In this document: piece after piece, positions 33,901-39,395 of the stretch | Layout: every line of letters starts with the position of its first letter | Numbering within the stretch: position 1 is the first letter of the stretch | Origin: Watersipora subatra | Taxonomy: Eukaryota; Bryozoa; Gymnolaemata; Cheilostomatida; Watersiporidae | Assembly (NCBI RefSeq): GCF_963576615.1 | Contig: NC_088712.1 | Coordinates: 53,239,114-53,303,113, forward strand | Length of the DNA stretch: 64,000 nucleotides | Direction: 5' to 3' | Program-made: the position numbers and the translations under genes | Notes under the pieces: model-generated | What the model was told of the DNA's origin: nothing | Databases searched by the model: none | What the model saw: only the letters and a program-made list of their open reading frames with translations

Positions 33901-35613
33901 TTTTCGTGTTTGTAAATCTTGTTAAGGTTACATTTCAAGAAAACTGCAAGTATTTCATGTTTTGCTGTTTAAGTTCAAAAACTATTTTTATTTAATTTGT
34001 ATGCATTTAAAATTTAAATATAAATAAAAACATGGGCATCGACCGTAATCCTGCTTAAAGAGTTATTTCCCCATTTAACGGCTCCTCTGCGAGTAAAGTC
34101 TCCAAATAATATAAATTATCTTTGCCAGTTACTTGCAAAGGGAGTCAAGTCACTGCTTTAAACTTCATGTTGCAGTTTATTGTAATCAATTTTGTAATTT
34201 TGTTGGTTTTAGATTCAAATGCCAGCATTATCCATGCGTTTCCAGTAGCAGCATCATTGCAACTCTGTTCTGTTTAGCGAGCTCTGTGGGTAATAGGTCC
34301 ACCATACCTGATCTCCCAGTCGGCCATTTTTGACACTCTGGGCTCTCGTTTGATCTGGAAGGCCATACGACCTAAATACGTTTCTTTCGGAAATACACAT
34401 TCATTATTCCTTGATTTGATTGGTCGTCTTATGGAGCCTTCTCTACAAAAGAAATAAGTTTTTTAAAAGTTTTTCTTCTCTGTGGGTCTGTGAAAGTTGT
34501 TGTGTGATTGAACGTACTACAACCACTCTACTAACCAAAGATGCTCATAAAAAAGCTGAAAGTAGTGAGAAGCTTCCACAAGACTTCAGGTGAATATATT
34601 AGTTGATGTGAAACATTTTAGATAGAATTTGAAACAGTTCAAAAAATAGCGGATTAAATGAAACTACATTAAAATGGTTAATTGGGAATACAACCGTATG
34701 CGCGCCACCTATGAAGCCACCTACAATAATCCTGTATTTAATATAATCATATTATATTAATAATCATATATTTAATATTAATAATCCTATAATAATATTC
34801 ATGAAATATATATACAACATGTAACCAGTTTTAACCAGTTTAAACCAGTTGTAACTTGTCTCAACAAGTACATGAATACAGAAGCTTTGTATAATTTTAA
34901 TACTCAGACTATCTTCTACATGTTTTTTTATTCACTAATCTTTGAAAGCAATACCGTGGCTGTTATCTTGCTCAGCAGGGTTAAATATCAATGATTTTTT
35001 TCACTAGATGCTATTTTAAGAAATGAATTCTTAAAGCATCAAAAATGATTAAATTTATACTGCTTGAGAAGTAGAAATGTCAAACTTTGGAAAAAAACTT
35101 CAAAAGAATTTAATGGATGGCTAGATAGAAAAAATTAACATCAATTGCCATTTGCTATTGTTTCAGCAATACAAAGCGGGTTTCAGTGAGTGAGAGTTTT
35201 ATGCGATTACAATGATTAAAATTCTAACTTGCAAACAATAAGATGAACATCGATAAAAATTGTACATTCAAAATGATATATAACTTTCTCGCAGTCAAGT
35301 TGATCATATTGGGCTTATTGAGCCCTAAAGTTAGCGTATGAAAATGATAAGGTGACTCAACACATTTGCACATGGCTGTATTTGTTAGGCAAACAATATA
35401 TCTGTTTTTATGTTCACCTTGTAAAATTTGCTGTGATATATTATATATATTTTACATATACTATAAACTATATATTATATTTTAGTGCACTCTTTCTGAT
35501 TATGTGATACTATATATTATATAATATCAGTGTATATCATATAACGTTCTATCAGCTATCATTGGTTAATTAGTCTTGTCACGCCCTCTTTCAGGGAGGA
35601 CAGTCTGTATTAA
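3299..35613 (+). CDS. VWDE: VWDE-like protein: D8C, VWD, EGF-like, single-pass membrane protein (25 coding exons)
   Basis: Exons read: 3299-3353, 3559-3648, 3979-4110, 4240-4428, 4943-5008, 6998-7088, 7799-7931, 9698-9790, 10813-11012, 11907-12114, 12408-12487, 13060-13123, 16501-16630, 17008-17120, 18807-19039, 20246-20392, 21931-22036, 23098-23247, 24944-25076, 25796-25992, 28846-29097, 29289-29412, 29660-29762, 34497-34589, 35595-35613. All phases join and total 3201 nt (1066 residues plus stop). The domain order (signal peptide, D8C, VWD, EGF-like) is that of the VWDE family, extracellular proteins whose VWD modules support multimerisation or adhesion. Unlike the many-EGF vertebrate VWDE, this model has one EGF and a C-terminal transmembrane helix. 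The start is the first ATG, giving a good signal peptide. The last two exons are least certain: they fit phase and splice sites but are short and lie beyond a 4.7-kb intron. The function is inferred from domains. Confidence 0.85.
3649..3978. other. Intron 2 (GC-AG type)
   Basis: This 330-bp intron has a GC donor and a TTTTACTCAG acceptor. Nothing else was recognised in it. Confidence 0.6.
3979..4428 (+). other. Exons 3-4: D8C (uromodulin-type) domain
   Basis: Residues about 62-154 carry the D8C pattern: 'WYKFTSGAGGEIP', a Cys, 'PVWLNG' at the exon junction, then spaced cysteines (NLCYSL, DPCGISL, KHCLHG) and 'YELLP'. D8C modules occur N-terminal to VWD or ZP domains in uromodulin, GP2, OIT3 and VWDE, where they help ligand binding. 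Both flanking introns are phase 1, as expected for a shuffled extracellular module. Confidence 0.7.
4429..4942. other. Intron 4, no feature recognised
   Basis: AT-rich intronic sequence of 514 bp with a T-rich acceptor tract ending TTTTTTAG. Confidence 0.5.
5009..6997. other. Intron 5, no mobile element recognised
   Basis: AT-rich sequence of 1989 bp. A 134-codon open frame at 5660-6064 has no splice context or recognisable motif and looks like chance. Confidence 0.45.
7089..7798. other. Intron 6, no feature recognised
   Basis: GTAAGT donor and GTATTTAG acceptor. The 710 bp between shows no clear repeat or gene. Confidence 0.45.
7932..9697. other. Intron 7 with perfect hairpins
   Basis: About 8320-8390 is an (ATC/ATA)-rich microsatellite. 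A perfect 23-bp stem (8874-8896 with 8913-8935, 16-nt loop) and a second AT-rich palindrome (about 9106-9178, centred on ATCCCAACT/AGTTGGGAT) are present. About 9455-9600 holds 3-4 diverged copies of a phrase containing 'aggtttctttgcac'. No gene was found. Confidence 0.5.
9795..10250 (+). repeat. 50-bp minisatellite, about 9 copies
   Basis: The unit runs from AAAGTGAACATCTCAGTGAC to TAGGCACCAT with exact 50-bp periodicity and few substitutions. It starts within a few bases of the exon 8 donor (9791), and its first copy overlaps the donor's GTAAGTGACATCTCAGTGAC context, so the array may have grown out of the intron's 5' end. Confidence 0.85.
11013..11639. other. Intron 9, unique part
   Basis: No repeat or gene recognised before the minisatellite that begins at about 11640. 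Confidence 0.4.
11640..11896 (+). repeat. 31-bp minisatellite, about 8 copies
   Basis: Repeats of GTGTCACAGTGACATGTTAT plus TATATACACAA. Each unit contains the palindrome TGTCACAGTGACA. The array runs up to the acceptor of exon 10 (exon starts 11907), so it occupies the branch point/polypyrimidine region. Confidence 0.8.
12488..13059. other. Intron 11, no feature recognised
   Basis: The 572 bp show no clear repeat. Confidence 0.4.
13341..13389 (-). ncRNA. Hammerhead ribozyme (type I), sense to the Penelope-like ORF
   Basis: On the minus strand, TTTAT-CTGATGA-(TATTGC ATG GCAATA)-GAAAC-TATTAGTA-ATAAA gives the full core. Helix I is TTTAT/ATAAA, helix II a 6-bp stem with AUG loop, box GAAA, and helix III ACT/AGT. 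The predicted cut lies after GUA (between 13347 and 13346 in plus coordinates). All invariant core bases are present. Hammerheads in Penelope-like terminal repeats are an established family trait. Confidence 0.8.
13529..13915 (-). CDS. GIY-YIG endonuclease domain of the Penelope-like element
   Basis: This segment reads 'IIYKATV', then 'HYIGLTDTTFKLRYYNH', 'STELSKHIWTLKDQ' and the C-terminal cysteines ('CNLCLYEKFYIIY', 'STCRHAGKF'). It is the GIY-YIG nuclease fold with its following Zn-finger-like Cys, as in Penelope-like elements, where it makes the target nick. It lies directly 3' of the reverse transcriptase but in another frame, so this copy is probably not autonomous. Confidence 0.75.
   Translation of the reverse strand: MSKSIIYKATVTTNDQSADEHYIGLTDTTFKLRYYNHMTTFRNVEKRSSTELSKHIWTLKDQGIEYNIKWSIVKRATSYNKTTGRCNLCLYEKFYIIYNPNIATLNKRCELVSTCRHAGKFLLSNFKT
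13944..15692 (-). CDS. Penelope-like reverse transcriptase ORF (582 codons)
   Basis: The frame contains reverse transcriptase motifs: 'FIEFDVVEFYPSI' (motif A-like, around residue 260), 'MGSYDGAECCELVGAYIL' (motif B region), 'LYRDDGLG' (catalytic YxDD, about 355) and 'NFLDVNLNLTTG'. It then has 'LWYNPPFSKNVANNIGKIFF' and 'KIFNRNFVKLSYSCMNN', conserved in this group just before the endonuclease. It would copy the element's RNA at a nicked target. The GIY-YIG part is read in a different frame downstream. The upstream ATG follows the 72-bp inverted repeat directly. The Penelope-like assignment is firm because of the endonuclease; the clade is not assigned. Confidence 0.8.
   Translation of the reverse strand: MSTFSDLAVMEATKFSYSTKNIPIASDQQYIKKLIERTEDFCKRMRWKAFFYLHPEANTSKKNTYGFRSRKSPPHIPDLSTFETKLMCMIRNIKFRKVRCQFQSKLSSDIRDNITNCDKLIVPADKSNNYYKLEVDNYKALLKNNITTNYRKADKDTITGINSEAKTITDELDLSNRINTIAEREAYITLKDHKANFENNPTCRLINPTKSEIGKVSKIILQRINKDINHKLEIHQWRNTTAVLNWFNNIQNKNNYTFIEFDVVEFYPSITQQLMNDALNFASSVTQISEDEINTIMHAKKSLLFSQNTPWQKKTCNELFDITMGSYDGAECCELVGAYILKQIQDEIGNTFGLYRDDGLGITNKTPREAEKIKKKLCSIFHKNGLRITVSANKKVANFLDVNLNLTTGIHRIYHKPNTHPQYVHAKSNHPLGVINNIPLGINRRLSSLSSDNSTFTTETDIYQQALNLSGHKHKLVFQPAPTNNAQNRDKNTRRRPILWYNPPFSKNVANNIGKIFFNILDTEFPKSHALRKIFNRNFVKLSYSCMNNVSSIISAHNTRLLQHHNETPITTEPRECNCLPT
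15708..15934. repeat. Perfect 72-bp inverted repeat around the antisense hammerhead
   Basis: 15708-15779 is identical to the reverse complement of 15863-15934 in all 72 positions. The 83-nt spacer is the hammerhead plus an A/T-rich segment. It belongs to the 5' end of the Penelope-like element. Confidence 0.9.
15778..15826 (+). ncRNA. Hammerhead ribozyme (type I), antisense copy at the element's 5' end
   Basis: Same structure as the 3' copy but on the plus strand: core CTGACGA (15784-15790), 6-bp helix II with ATG loop, GAAAC (15808-15812), cut after 15820. CTGANGA tolerates C at the fourth variable position, so activity is possible. It sits exactly in the loop of the perfect 72-bp inverted repeat. 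Confidence 0.75.
16046..16208. repeat. 71-bp near-perfect hairpin
   Basis: 16046-16116 pairs with 16138-16208 with two mismatches and a 21-nt loop. The arms are mixed sequence, not simple repeat. It could be a small fold-back MITE; no clear target duplication is visible. Confidence 0.8.
16209..16440. repeat. TA-rich palindromic microsatellite
   Basis: Repeated 'ttaatgtatatataatgtaa' phrases in both orientations form several AT palindromes, followed by pure TA runs, just upstream of the exon 13 acceptor. Confidence 0.6.
17283..17839. mobile_element. TA-flanked MITE (Tc1/mariner-type ends), 557 bp
   Basis: The ends CAGTAGACGCC and GGCGTCTACTG begin inverted repeats of about 35 bp (second half 'taaatgtttacgtt' against 'aaggaatttacgtt'). 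The element is bounded by TA on both sides (17281-17282, 17840-17841). No transposase is encoded. It lies in intron 14, and the 30-bp minisatellite starts immediately after it. Confidence 0.8.
17842..18738 (+). repeat. 30-bp minisatellite, about 30 copies
   Basis: The unit is TAGCTCTATGTAATGACTCT plus ACTATACTGG. Because 30 is divisible by three and the unit lacks stops in one frame, the array yields a 282-codon open frame of 'LVALCNDSTI' repeats. That frame has no splice or start context and is taken as an artefact of the repeat. It fills most of intron 14. Confidence 0.9.
19140..20010. repeat. Large imperfect fold-back made of Helitron-like 5' ends
   Basis: Left arm about 19270-19585 and right arm about 19660-19990 are reverse complements at roughly 80-90%, centred near 19630 ('cacggctcttattatag'...'ctataataagagccgtg'). 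Both outer parts carry the Helitron-like 5' signature ('gttggtctg', 'tccagttataatgatag') and a tRNA-like block ('ctgaacctc...catgctatcc'). It lies in intron 15 and would form a long hairpin in the pre-mRNA. Confidence 0.7.
20393..21930. other. Intron 16, no mobile element recognised
   Basis: AT-rich sequence with no inverted-repeat ends or tandem array that could be made out. The open frame at 21637-21894 has no supporting signals. Confidence 0.4.
22339..23040. mobile_element. Tigger/mariner-type MITE, about 700 bp
   Basis: Starts CAGTCATACCTCAACATAGC and ends GCTGAGGCACAGTA, with imperfect terminal inverted repeats. Inside both ends are phrases like 'cgtatctcaaagca' in opposite orientation, a layout common to CAGT-ended, TA-targeting elements. 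No transposase frame remains. It sits in intron 17, ending 57 bp before exon 18. Confidence 0.55.
23274..23413 (+). repeat. 20-bp minisatellite, 7 copies
   Basis: Tandem TCAGCGTGTGCTTATCAATG-type units, starting 27 bp after the exon 18 donor. Confidence 0.85.
23414..24640. other. Intron 18, AT-rich part
   Basis: Contains an AT-rich palindromic stretch (24228-24335, ATTATTAATA motifs). No gene seen. Confidence 0.4.
24641..24846 (+). repeat. 40-bp minisatellite, 5 copies
   Basis: Unit AGGGTGCACAACCTTCTGTC plus AGCGTTGTGTCTGGCAAGGA. It is GC-richer than its surroundings. Three overlapping open frames here (24607-24898) are by-products of the repeat. Confidence 0.85.
24944..25992 (+). other. 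Exons 19-20: EGF-like domain and following module
   Basis: Residues about 793-822 read 'FCINECSGNGDCIDGECVC' then 'FTDYAAEDC', a six-cysteine EGF-like fold split by a phase 1 intron. Exon 20 continues with paired cysteines ('TPPCDVATEACDIAEVYGD') and 'STDLICTF', a segment found after the EGF in VWDE-type proteins. Exon 20 ends either at a GC donor (GAG, GCAAGA at 25993) or six bases earlier at a weaker GT donor. Both keep frame, and the GC site matches consensus better. Confidence 0.75.
25105..25420 (+). repeat. Degenerate minisatellite, about 36-bp unit
   Basis: Diverged copies of 'taagatggctctatggt' plus 'ctaatagatgaatgtggta', with later copies more eroded. Located in intron 19. Confidence 0.65.
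26165..26350 (+). repeat. 16-bp minisatellite, about 10 degenerate copies
   Basis: Repeats of 'taatagatgtatccgc' with variable spacing in the first half of intron 20. Confidence 0.7.
26373..27273. mobile_element. Long-TIR element with 9-bp target duplication (Mutator-like fold-back)
   Basis: About 170-190 bp at each end are inverted repeats (TGAAAGGTTGGCTTG against TTAAAGGTTGACTTG, continuing through 'ttcaccatgtctt'...'aagacatggtgaa'). The flanks carry the direct repeat CAATTTATC at 26364-26372 and 27274-27282. A 9-bp duplication with long TIRs is typical of Mutator-like elements. No transposase frame was found, so it is non-autonomous. It lies in intron 20 of the VWDE-like gene. Confidence 0.7.
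27570..28420 (+). repeat. 40-bp minisatellite, about 21 copies, highly uniform
   Basis: Unit GAACTTAATTAAACTTATAT plus CTATAAAGTATCTATACCAT with exact 40-bp period. Most units differ by zero or one base, which points to recent expansion or homogenisation. Confidence 0.95.
28430..28545 (+). mobile_element. Helitron-like 3' fragment
   Basis: 'aaagttaaaatggtgaatgt' then 'gattactcgcgcaacgttga' match the last 110 bp of copy H1 (about 2050-2144), including the eroded terminal hairpin. The 5' part is missing; the 40-bp minisatellite abuts it. Confidence 0.5.
28654..28768 (+). repeat. Tandem duplication of about 56 bp
   Basis: Two copies of 'ttgacaacttcatgtgagta' through 'gtacaaccagctc', differing at a few sites, lie about 80 bp before exon 21. 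Confidence 0.8.
28846..29412 (+). other. Exons 21-22: stalk with furin-type site and cysteine cluster
   Basis: Exon 21 (residues 871-954) contains 'RARSKRDA', a furin-like R-x-K-R cleavage site at about residues 903-906, followed by 'CQLCDMTTYKCTVR'. Exon 22 adds 'ANMCLIEGFCYN'. Cleavage here would release most of the ectodomain or leave a disulphide-linked two-chain form; that is inference. Confidence 0.6.
29660..29762 (+). other. Exon 23: transmembrane helix
   Basis: Residues about 1000-1022, 'WAIGVIAAGGTLTLMTSALV', then 'LYKTVCRSR', form a single hydrophobic helix followed by basic residues. This is the stop-transfer topology of a type I membrane protein. Confidence 0.8.
29763..29934. repeat. 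TA/TAGA microsatellite
   Basis: 'tatatatagatata' runs at the start of intron 23, in front of a Helitron-like copy. Confidence 0.6.
29935..31255 (+). mobile_element. Helitron-like element (copy H5), split by a MITE
   Basis: The 5' part (29935-30203) shows 'taaatctcaaactgtg', 'tctgctatagctattaaa' and a tRNA-like block ('tcggagcctcccatttgcca'). The 3' part (31137-31255) ends with 'aatacccgtgcaacgcagtg', the eroded terminal hairpin. Between them lies a complete TTAA-flanked MITE. The host copy is therefore older than the MITE. Confidence 0.55.
30208..31132. mobile_element. TTAA-flanked MITE, 925 bp, with about 70-bp TIRs
   Basis: The ends AGCACATAAATTAC and GTAATTTATGTGCT lead into inverted repeats running to 'cagagtcttggcttccgaat', about 70 bp with a few differences. 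TTAA stands on both sides (30204-30207, 31133-31136). TTAA targeting is typical of piggyBac-type transposases; none is encoded. The interior is GC-richer than the flanks. Confidence 0.8.
31256..33020. other. Intron 23, no firm feature
   Basis: About 31430-31500 contains another eroded Helitron-like hairpin phrase ('ggaccaatgccgggcactca'). On the minus strand 32101-31970 is open to a stop with AATAAA about 10 bases beyond, but no upstream exon of matching phase was found. Confidence 0.35.
33020..33300. repeat. CA-rich microsatellite
   Basis: Imperfect ACAC/CACAAATG repeats. Open frames on both strands here are low-complexity artefacts. Confidence 0.8.
33403..33470. repeat. Two adjacent perfect hairpins
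   Basis: TGATGTCTAGAAGC (33403-33416) pairs with 33428-33441, and CAGACTTCTAGT (33440-33451) pairs with 33459-33470. The two stems are back to back and share two bases. Confidence 0.8.
33570..33812. repeat. 22-bp minisatellite, about 11 copies
   Basis: Unit GTGTGGCACACCATGGCAGGTT. The central GTGTGGCACAC is almost palindromic. Three overlapping open frames across it are repeat artefacts. Confidence 0.9.
33813..34496. other. End of intron 23, no feature recognised
   Basis: Ordinary AT-rich intron sequence. The acceptor for exon 24 follows the pyrimidine-rich stretch at 34471-34490. Confidence 0.4.
34497..35613 (+). other. Exons 24-25: cytoplasmic tail and stop
   Basis: Exon 24 (34497-34589) reads 'CCVIERTTTLLTKDAHKKAE' and 'SSEKLPQDF'; exon 25 (35595-35613) adds 'EDSLY' and TAA. 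Both keep the phase 2 reading from the transmembrane exon and have AG/GTGAAT and CTCTTTCAG splice signals. An alternative in-frame acceptor 27 bases upstream of exon 24 (after 'ttttaaaag') would add nine residues. These short exons are inferred from phase and splice sites only. Confidence 0.55.
34590..35594. other. Intron 24, AT-rich, no feature recognised
   Basis: Contains tripled 'aaccagtt' phrases near 34820-34855 and TA-rich stretches (35440-35530). No gene. Confidence 0.4.
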
Positions 35614-35670
35614 CTACAGTTATGCGCTGACAGAACTGCTGCTACTCCCTCATCAGTGACACTGATCAAT

Positions 35671-35842
35671 TTTACCTGCTCCACATGTCACTTTGAGCAT
35701 ATTGATATTCAGTATCGTAGTAACCATCTCTGTCGTTATTATCATGAGGAGATAGCTCCGCACGCAGTAATAAATGGTCACCAATAGGTGTGTAAGTTAG
35801 CGGCAGAACACAAGGGAAATCATTGCATCTGGTTTTTTCCTT
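35671..35842 (-). CDS. Candidate terminal exon of an unidentified minus-strand gene
   Basis: A TTTTGCAG acceptor precedes 57 open codons from 35842 ending with a stop at 35671-35673. The product reads 'KEKTRCNDFPCVLPLTYTP', then an acidic, tyrosine-rich tail ('DNNDRDGYYDTEYQYAQ'). An alternative is splicing at the GTAAAA donor just before the stop. Its phase matches the exon candidate at 37728-37836. If real, the gene ends tail-to-tail, 58 bp from the VWDE-like stop. No family was recognised, and AATAAA was not seen nearby. Confidence 0.35.
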
Positions 35843-36204
35843 CTGCAAAACAAGCATTATTTGTAAGGATTCATAGAAATGTGAAATATAACTCAAGTGG
35901 GTCTTTGGAGAGGTTGCTGACAAGAAATAGGATGATAGACCTAAAGATTATATGTTAGTGCACGTGTTTGCTGGAGCATTAGATGACAAGGAGTTTGGCA
36001 TTGACCGACATATAAGAGCAGGTGGTTAGACGGCCTATGAATTTCAAATGAATTTAAAATTCCTTGGCTTGTCAACAACCACATTATTAGCTACTAGTAT
36101 CCTGATAGTATAGGGTGCAGTGTGGTATCATCAGGTGTAACAACATTATGTACATTTATTCGGCAACGCCAGTTGGTGATCAGTTGGTGAAGTTATTAGA
36201 GTGT
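35843..36204. other. Spacer with SINE-like phrase
   Basis: About 36095-36150 has the 'ctactagtatcctgatag' phrase shared with the SINE-like unit at 40.83 kb. Otherwise unremarkable. Confidence 0.35.
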
Positions 36205-37481
36205 CTTGGGACAGAAAATTTATTTTTATTCAACATATACAACATTAACCATTTTAACTTCATATCATGAGCAAAATCTTTTATGTGCAGTTCAAATGAA
36301 TTAAGAGAAAAAAGAAGAGAACTGTAAAGTTTTTTTAACTTTTTCTAAAAACTGTAACTTTTAAATTTCATATCATGAAATAAGTGTTTTGTTGAAATAA
36401 ATTAGTTGAAAAAATGAAACTGTAAAGGTGTTTAAATGTAAATGTTAAACCGCTAGCAAGTAATAGCTAAGTACAGTCTGTTTTACGACGATTACAATGA
36501 AATATTATTTGGTATACAACGATATGATTTTAATTCATTTCAGTGTTGGCATCATAAGGTGAGAATATTGTATAGAGTGGTATTTAGAAACCCATAGTAA
36601 TTATCTAATGCGGTCACCTCCGGGTAAAAATCATCAAAATCATCATCATTAAAAGTAACAATACAATATGTTAACCTTAGTAACCATAGTTACCTACAAT
36701 AACTTTAGTGCATTGCGTGGTTTTGATTTGCAAGAACATGTAACATTACAATGTAATACATGCAGAGTTTTTACCTTTGAAACAGGCGTGTAACATAAAT
36801 GCTGAATCTAACTTAAATCAATTTAGCTTATTAAACACACTTGAAGGAGGTTTGAATAAACTTTTTAAGTTGAGTAAAATTTAGTTATTAAAATAAAATT
36901 AATATAAAATAAAATAATTAGTAAAATAAGTTCACTAAAATTGAGTAAATTTTAGTGAACTTCAAACTTTTAAACTAAAATTTTATCCCTTACCTGTTTG
37001 CGAATCTGTTTTAACCATAACAGATAATGCTGAACTGAGATAGCGGCAAAATGGCAAATCGCCATTTTTGTTATTTTGTCATAATCAGTACAACAATCAC
37101 CAAATTTTAATTTCGAGAGAAATTATTGTTGATATTGTACGACGAACACAAATTTACCCTGGTATGGAAAGGACGAAAAAGCATTGTGTTTCATAGAGTC
37201 AGGCGAAAAGTATTTTATAACAGGGGCATTGTAACTCTTGGGCACAATGCATCCATTAATACGTGATAGCGTGTGCAATTGAGAAAAGAGTATACTGTAT
37301 ATGATCAGAGCGATAAAATTCTAAGGACTGTGAAGCTCAGTGGTTAAATGAGTGGTTAGAAACCATCTCCACGAGTTCAAATCCAGCACGAAGCGAGCTT
37401 TTCATTCCAAGATTTTAATAACTATAACTGGACACACAGAATCACAGACAGACGGACAGACACTGACATTTATATATATAG
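36205..37481 (-). mobile_element. Helitron-like element (copy H2)
   Basis: The reverse complement begins TCTATATATATAAATGTCAG after an A (right edge near 37481) and carries the tRNA-like block at 37330-37400 (A-box-like 'agtggttaaatgagtgg', B-box-like 'gagttcaaatcc'). It then follows copy H1 in sequence ('cccatagtaattatctaatg', 'tcatatcatgaaataagtg'). The terminal 3' hairpin is missing. Confidence 0.55.
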
Positions 37482-37727
37482 ATTGAATGACAATTCATCA
37501 GTCACATTTTACCACTAGTTTTCATATTTTCCTCTTTTATGTAAATGTAATCATAACTCCTTTCCATTGCACTTCACTTTTTTGTAAACACAGCTCAAAT
37601 AATTTCTCAAATTTGTTTGGATTTTGAAAGCTGTCAGCATGCTCCCAACAAACTAAGGACAGCTTTTGATATGAAAACGAAGACTAACCTGATAAGAGCA
37701 CTGCTGAAGCAGGTTTCTAGTAGCTAC

Positions 37728-37836
37728 CGCTTTAGTGTCTTTTATTAAAGAGATCTGTCTTTGTGGGCCGACTGGCAGCGCTGTCAGCCTACCGTAGGGC
37801 TCAGAGATATGAAGTATCACTGGTTCAGTACTTGCC
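37728..37836 (-). CDS. Candidate internal exon of the unidentified minus-strand gene
   Basis: A CCTGCAG acceptor and a GCG/GTAGCT donor bound 109 nt, open in the frame reading 'ASTEPVILHISEPYGRLTAL' and 'PVGPQRQISLIKDTKA'. It ends in phase 0 and would join the exon at 35842 without breaking frame. No domain was recognised, and no further 5' exon could be assigned. Confidence 0.3.
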
Positions 37837-38629
37837 CTGCAGGTAAAAGAGGAACCTTTACTGTAATAAGACCTGTGTCCACCCGTCTGAAGCAACAATT
37901 GGAGAGAGAAAGATTGTATCATACAAGGTTCAAGCTCGTGACATTCGACTTAGCAGCCCGACACATACAACGGAATAATTGTGCAGATAGTTATTGTCTA
38001 TGCTATATTGGCACTCCTGACGCTATAGTACAATGGGCTGCCAGGATACTATATATAGATTACTATATCAGCAATAATACTAAAACAGTATGAAAAGGTT
38101 TACAAGCTTACAACTTAATGAATATGAGTACATCTATGGGTAGCTCTATAGAGATGTGCATGTATCGTCTGACAGTGCAACGGTTTCAGGGCCATGAAAC
38201 AATTAGAGAGGCTAAGCGATTAACATTCATTTAGAAATGTATAATTTTCATTCAAATTAGAAAGGAAAAATATAACAAGCATAAGGACAAATAAATCCAA
38301 TATGTGTGACCTGCAGCACAAAAATCATTACACTTTAATCATCCAAGCTCGAAAACCCAGCTGATATAGCAGTCTGGGTAATTTCCATGTTACAAACAAT
38401 TAGCTGATGATACATAGTCATAAACAACACACGTTTATGTCATACCAGCACCCTGGCAGACCCACGCGCCCTGAGAGATTGTCAGATGTAATAACTAAAT
38501 GCACAATTATTCTGATGCGTGGCACGACAATCAATTGGTGCAGGTAAAAGAGTGTAAACTCTACAAAACTGGAAGTATTTGATTCCATTGAAAAAAGTAT
38601 TTGTAGAAGCTCTCATTATAGTAAAAATT
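37837..38629. other. Intergenic or intronic DNA, SINE-like fragment
   Basis: About 38440-38545 matches the SINE-like family ('ccagcaccctggcagac', 'gcacaattattctgatg'). Nothing else was recognised. Confidence 0.35.
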
Positions 38630-38968
38630 AGCCAAATTCCGGCATTGTATGGGTAATAAATAATTACCCAATGAATTTGATTAACTTACACGGTATGTTA
38701 GTAGTCAGAATATTTACTAAAACAATAGCCGTATTTGAAGCCAGCTTAATAATCGTAGTATTTTAACTCATGTGATGAATGTCATCGCAATCACCACTCA
38801 ATCAGTTGGACATCGTAGTGCAATGGAAGATTGCTGGTCTGCAGAGATTGATGTTCGGAAATCAAACCTTCTACGAAGCGAAGTTTCTATGTCAAAACTG
38901 TCGCTATAAATGGACAAATGGACGACAGACCAATAAAAGACAAAAATTGAGATTTATATATAGATTAC
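38630..38968 (-). mobile_element. Short Helitron-like copy (H3)
   Basis: The right end has the family 5' start in reverse ('gagatttatatatagat'), preceded by 'ggacgacagaccaat' and a tRNA-like block ('gcagagattgatgttcggaa'). The left end retains 'ccggcattgtatgggtaat', the 3' hairpin region. Confidence 0.5.
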
Positions 38969-39149
38969 TACGTACGATGATAAATGCCAACCTTCTTGTG
39001 GTTTCTTGATCATGCGGTTTGAAAATAGACCTTCTGGTAATTCTAGCACCTTTCTGAAGATTATTTGTGTTCACTTGCTCATAAAAAACAGATTAAGAAT
39101 CAAGTGTCTTCCTAGGAAAGTTGTACTTTATGCTAGATTTTCATGGGCT
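38969..39149. other. Spacer, nothing seen
   Basis: No repeat or gene recognised. Confidence 0.3.
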
Positions 39150-39395
39150 TGGTTAAAGAACTAAGGCTAAAGAACTAAGGTTGAAGTTAAGGAACTAAGG
39201 CTAAAGAACTAAGGCTGAAGTTAAGGAAATAAGGCTAAAGAACTAAGGCTGAAGTTAAGGAACTAAGGCTAAAGAACTAAGGCTGAAGTAAAGGAACTAA
39301 GGCTAAAGAACTAAGGCTGAAGTTAAGGAACTAAGGCTAAAGAACTAAGGCTCAAGTTAAGGAACTAAGGCTAAAGAACTAAGGCTCAAGTAACT
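39150..39395 (+). repeat. 34-bp minisatellite, about 7 copies
   Basis: Unit GGCTAAAGAACTAAGGCTGA plus AGTTAAGGAACTAA. The unit is itself built of the near-repeat 'aactaaggct'. Confidence 0.9.

Noticed and set aside
31970-34327. Possible minus-strand gene with first exon MADWEI (34327-34308) and a terminal exon at 32101-31970 followed by AATAAA
   Set aside because: The phases do not join (phase 2 donor to an exon needing phase 1), the acceptor AAG is weak, and no intermediate exon was found.
37761-38093. 110-codon plus-strand frame
   Set aside because: It is the shadow of the minus-strand exon candidate and of intergenic sequence, with no motif or splice support.
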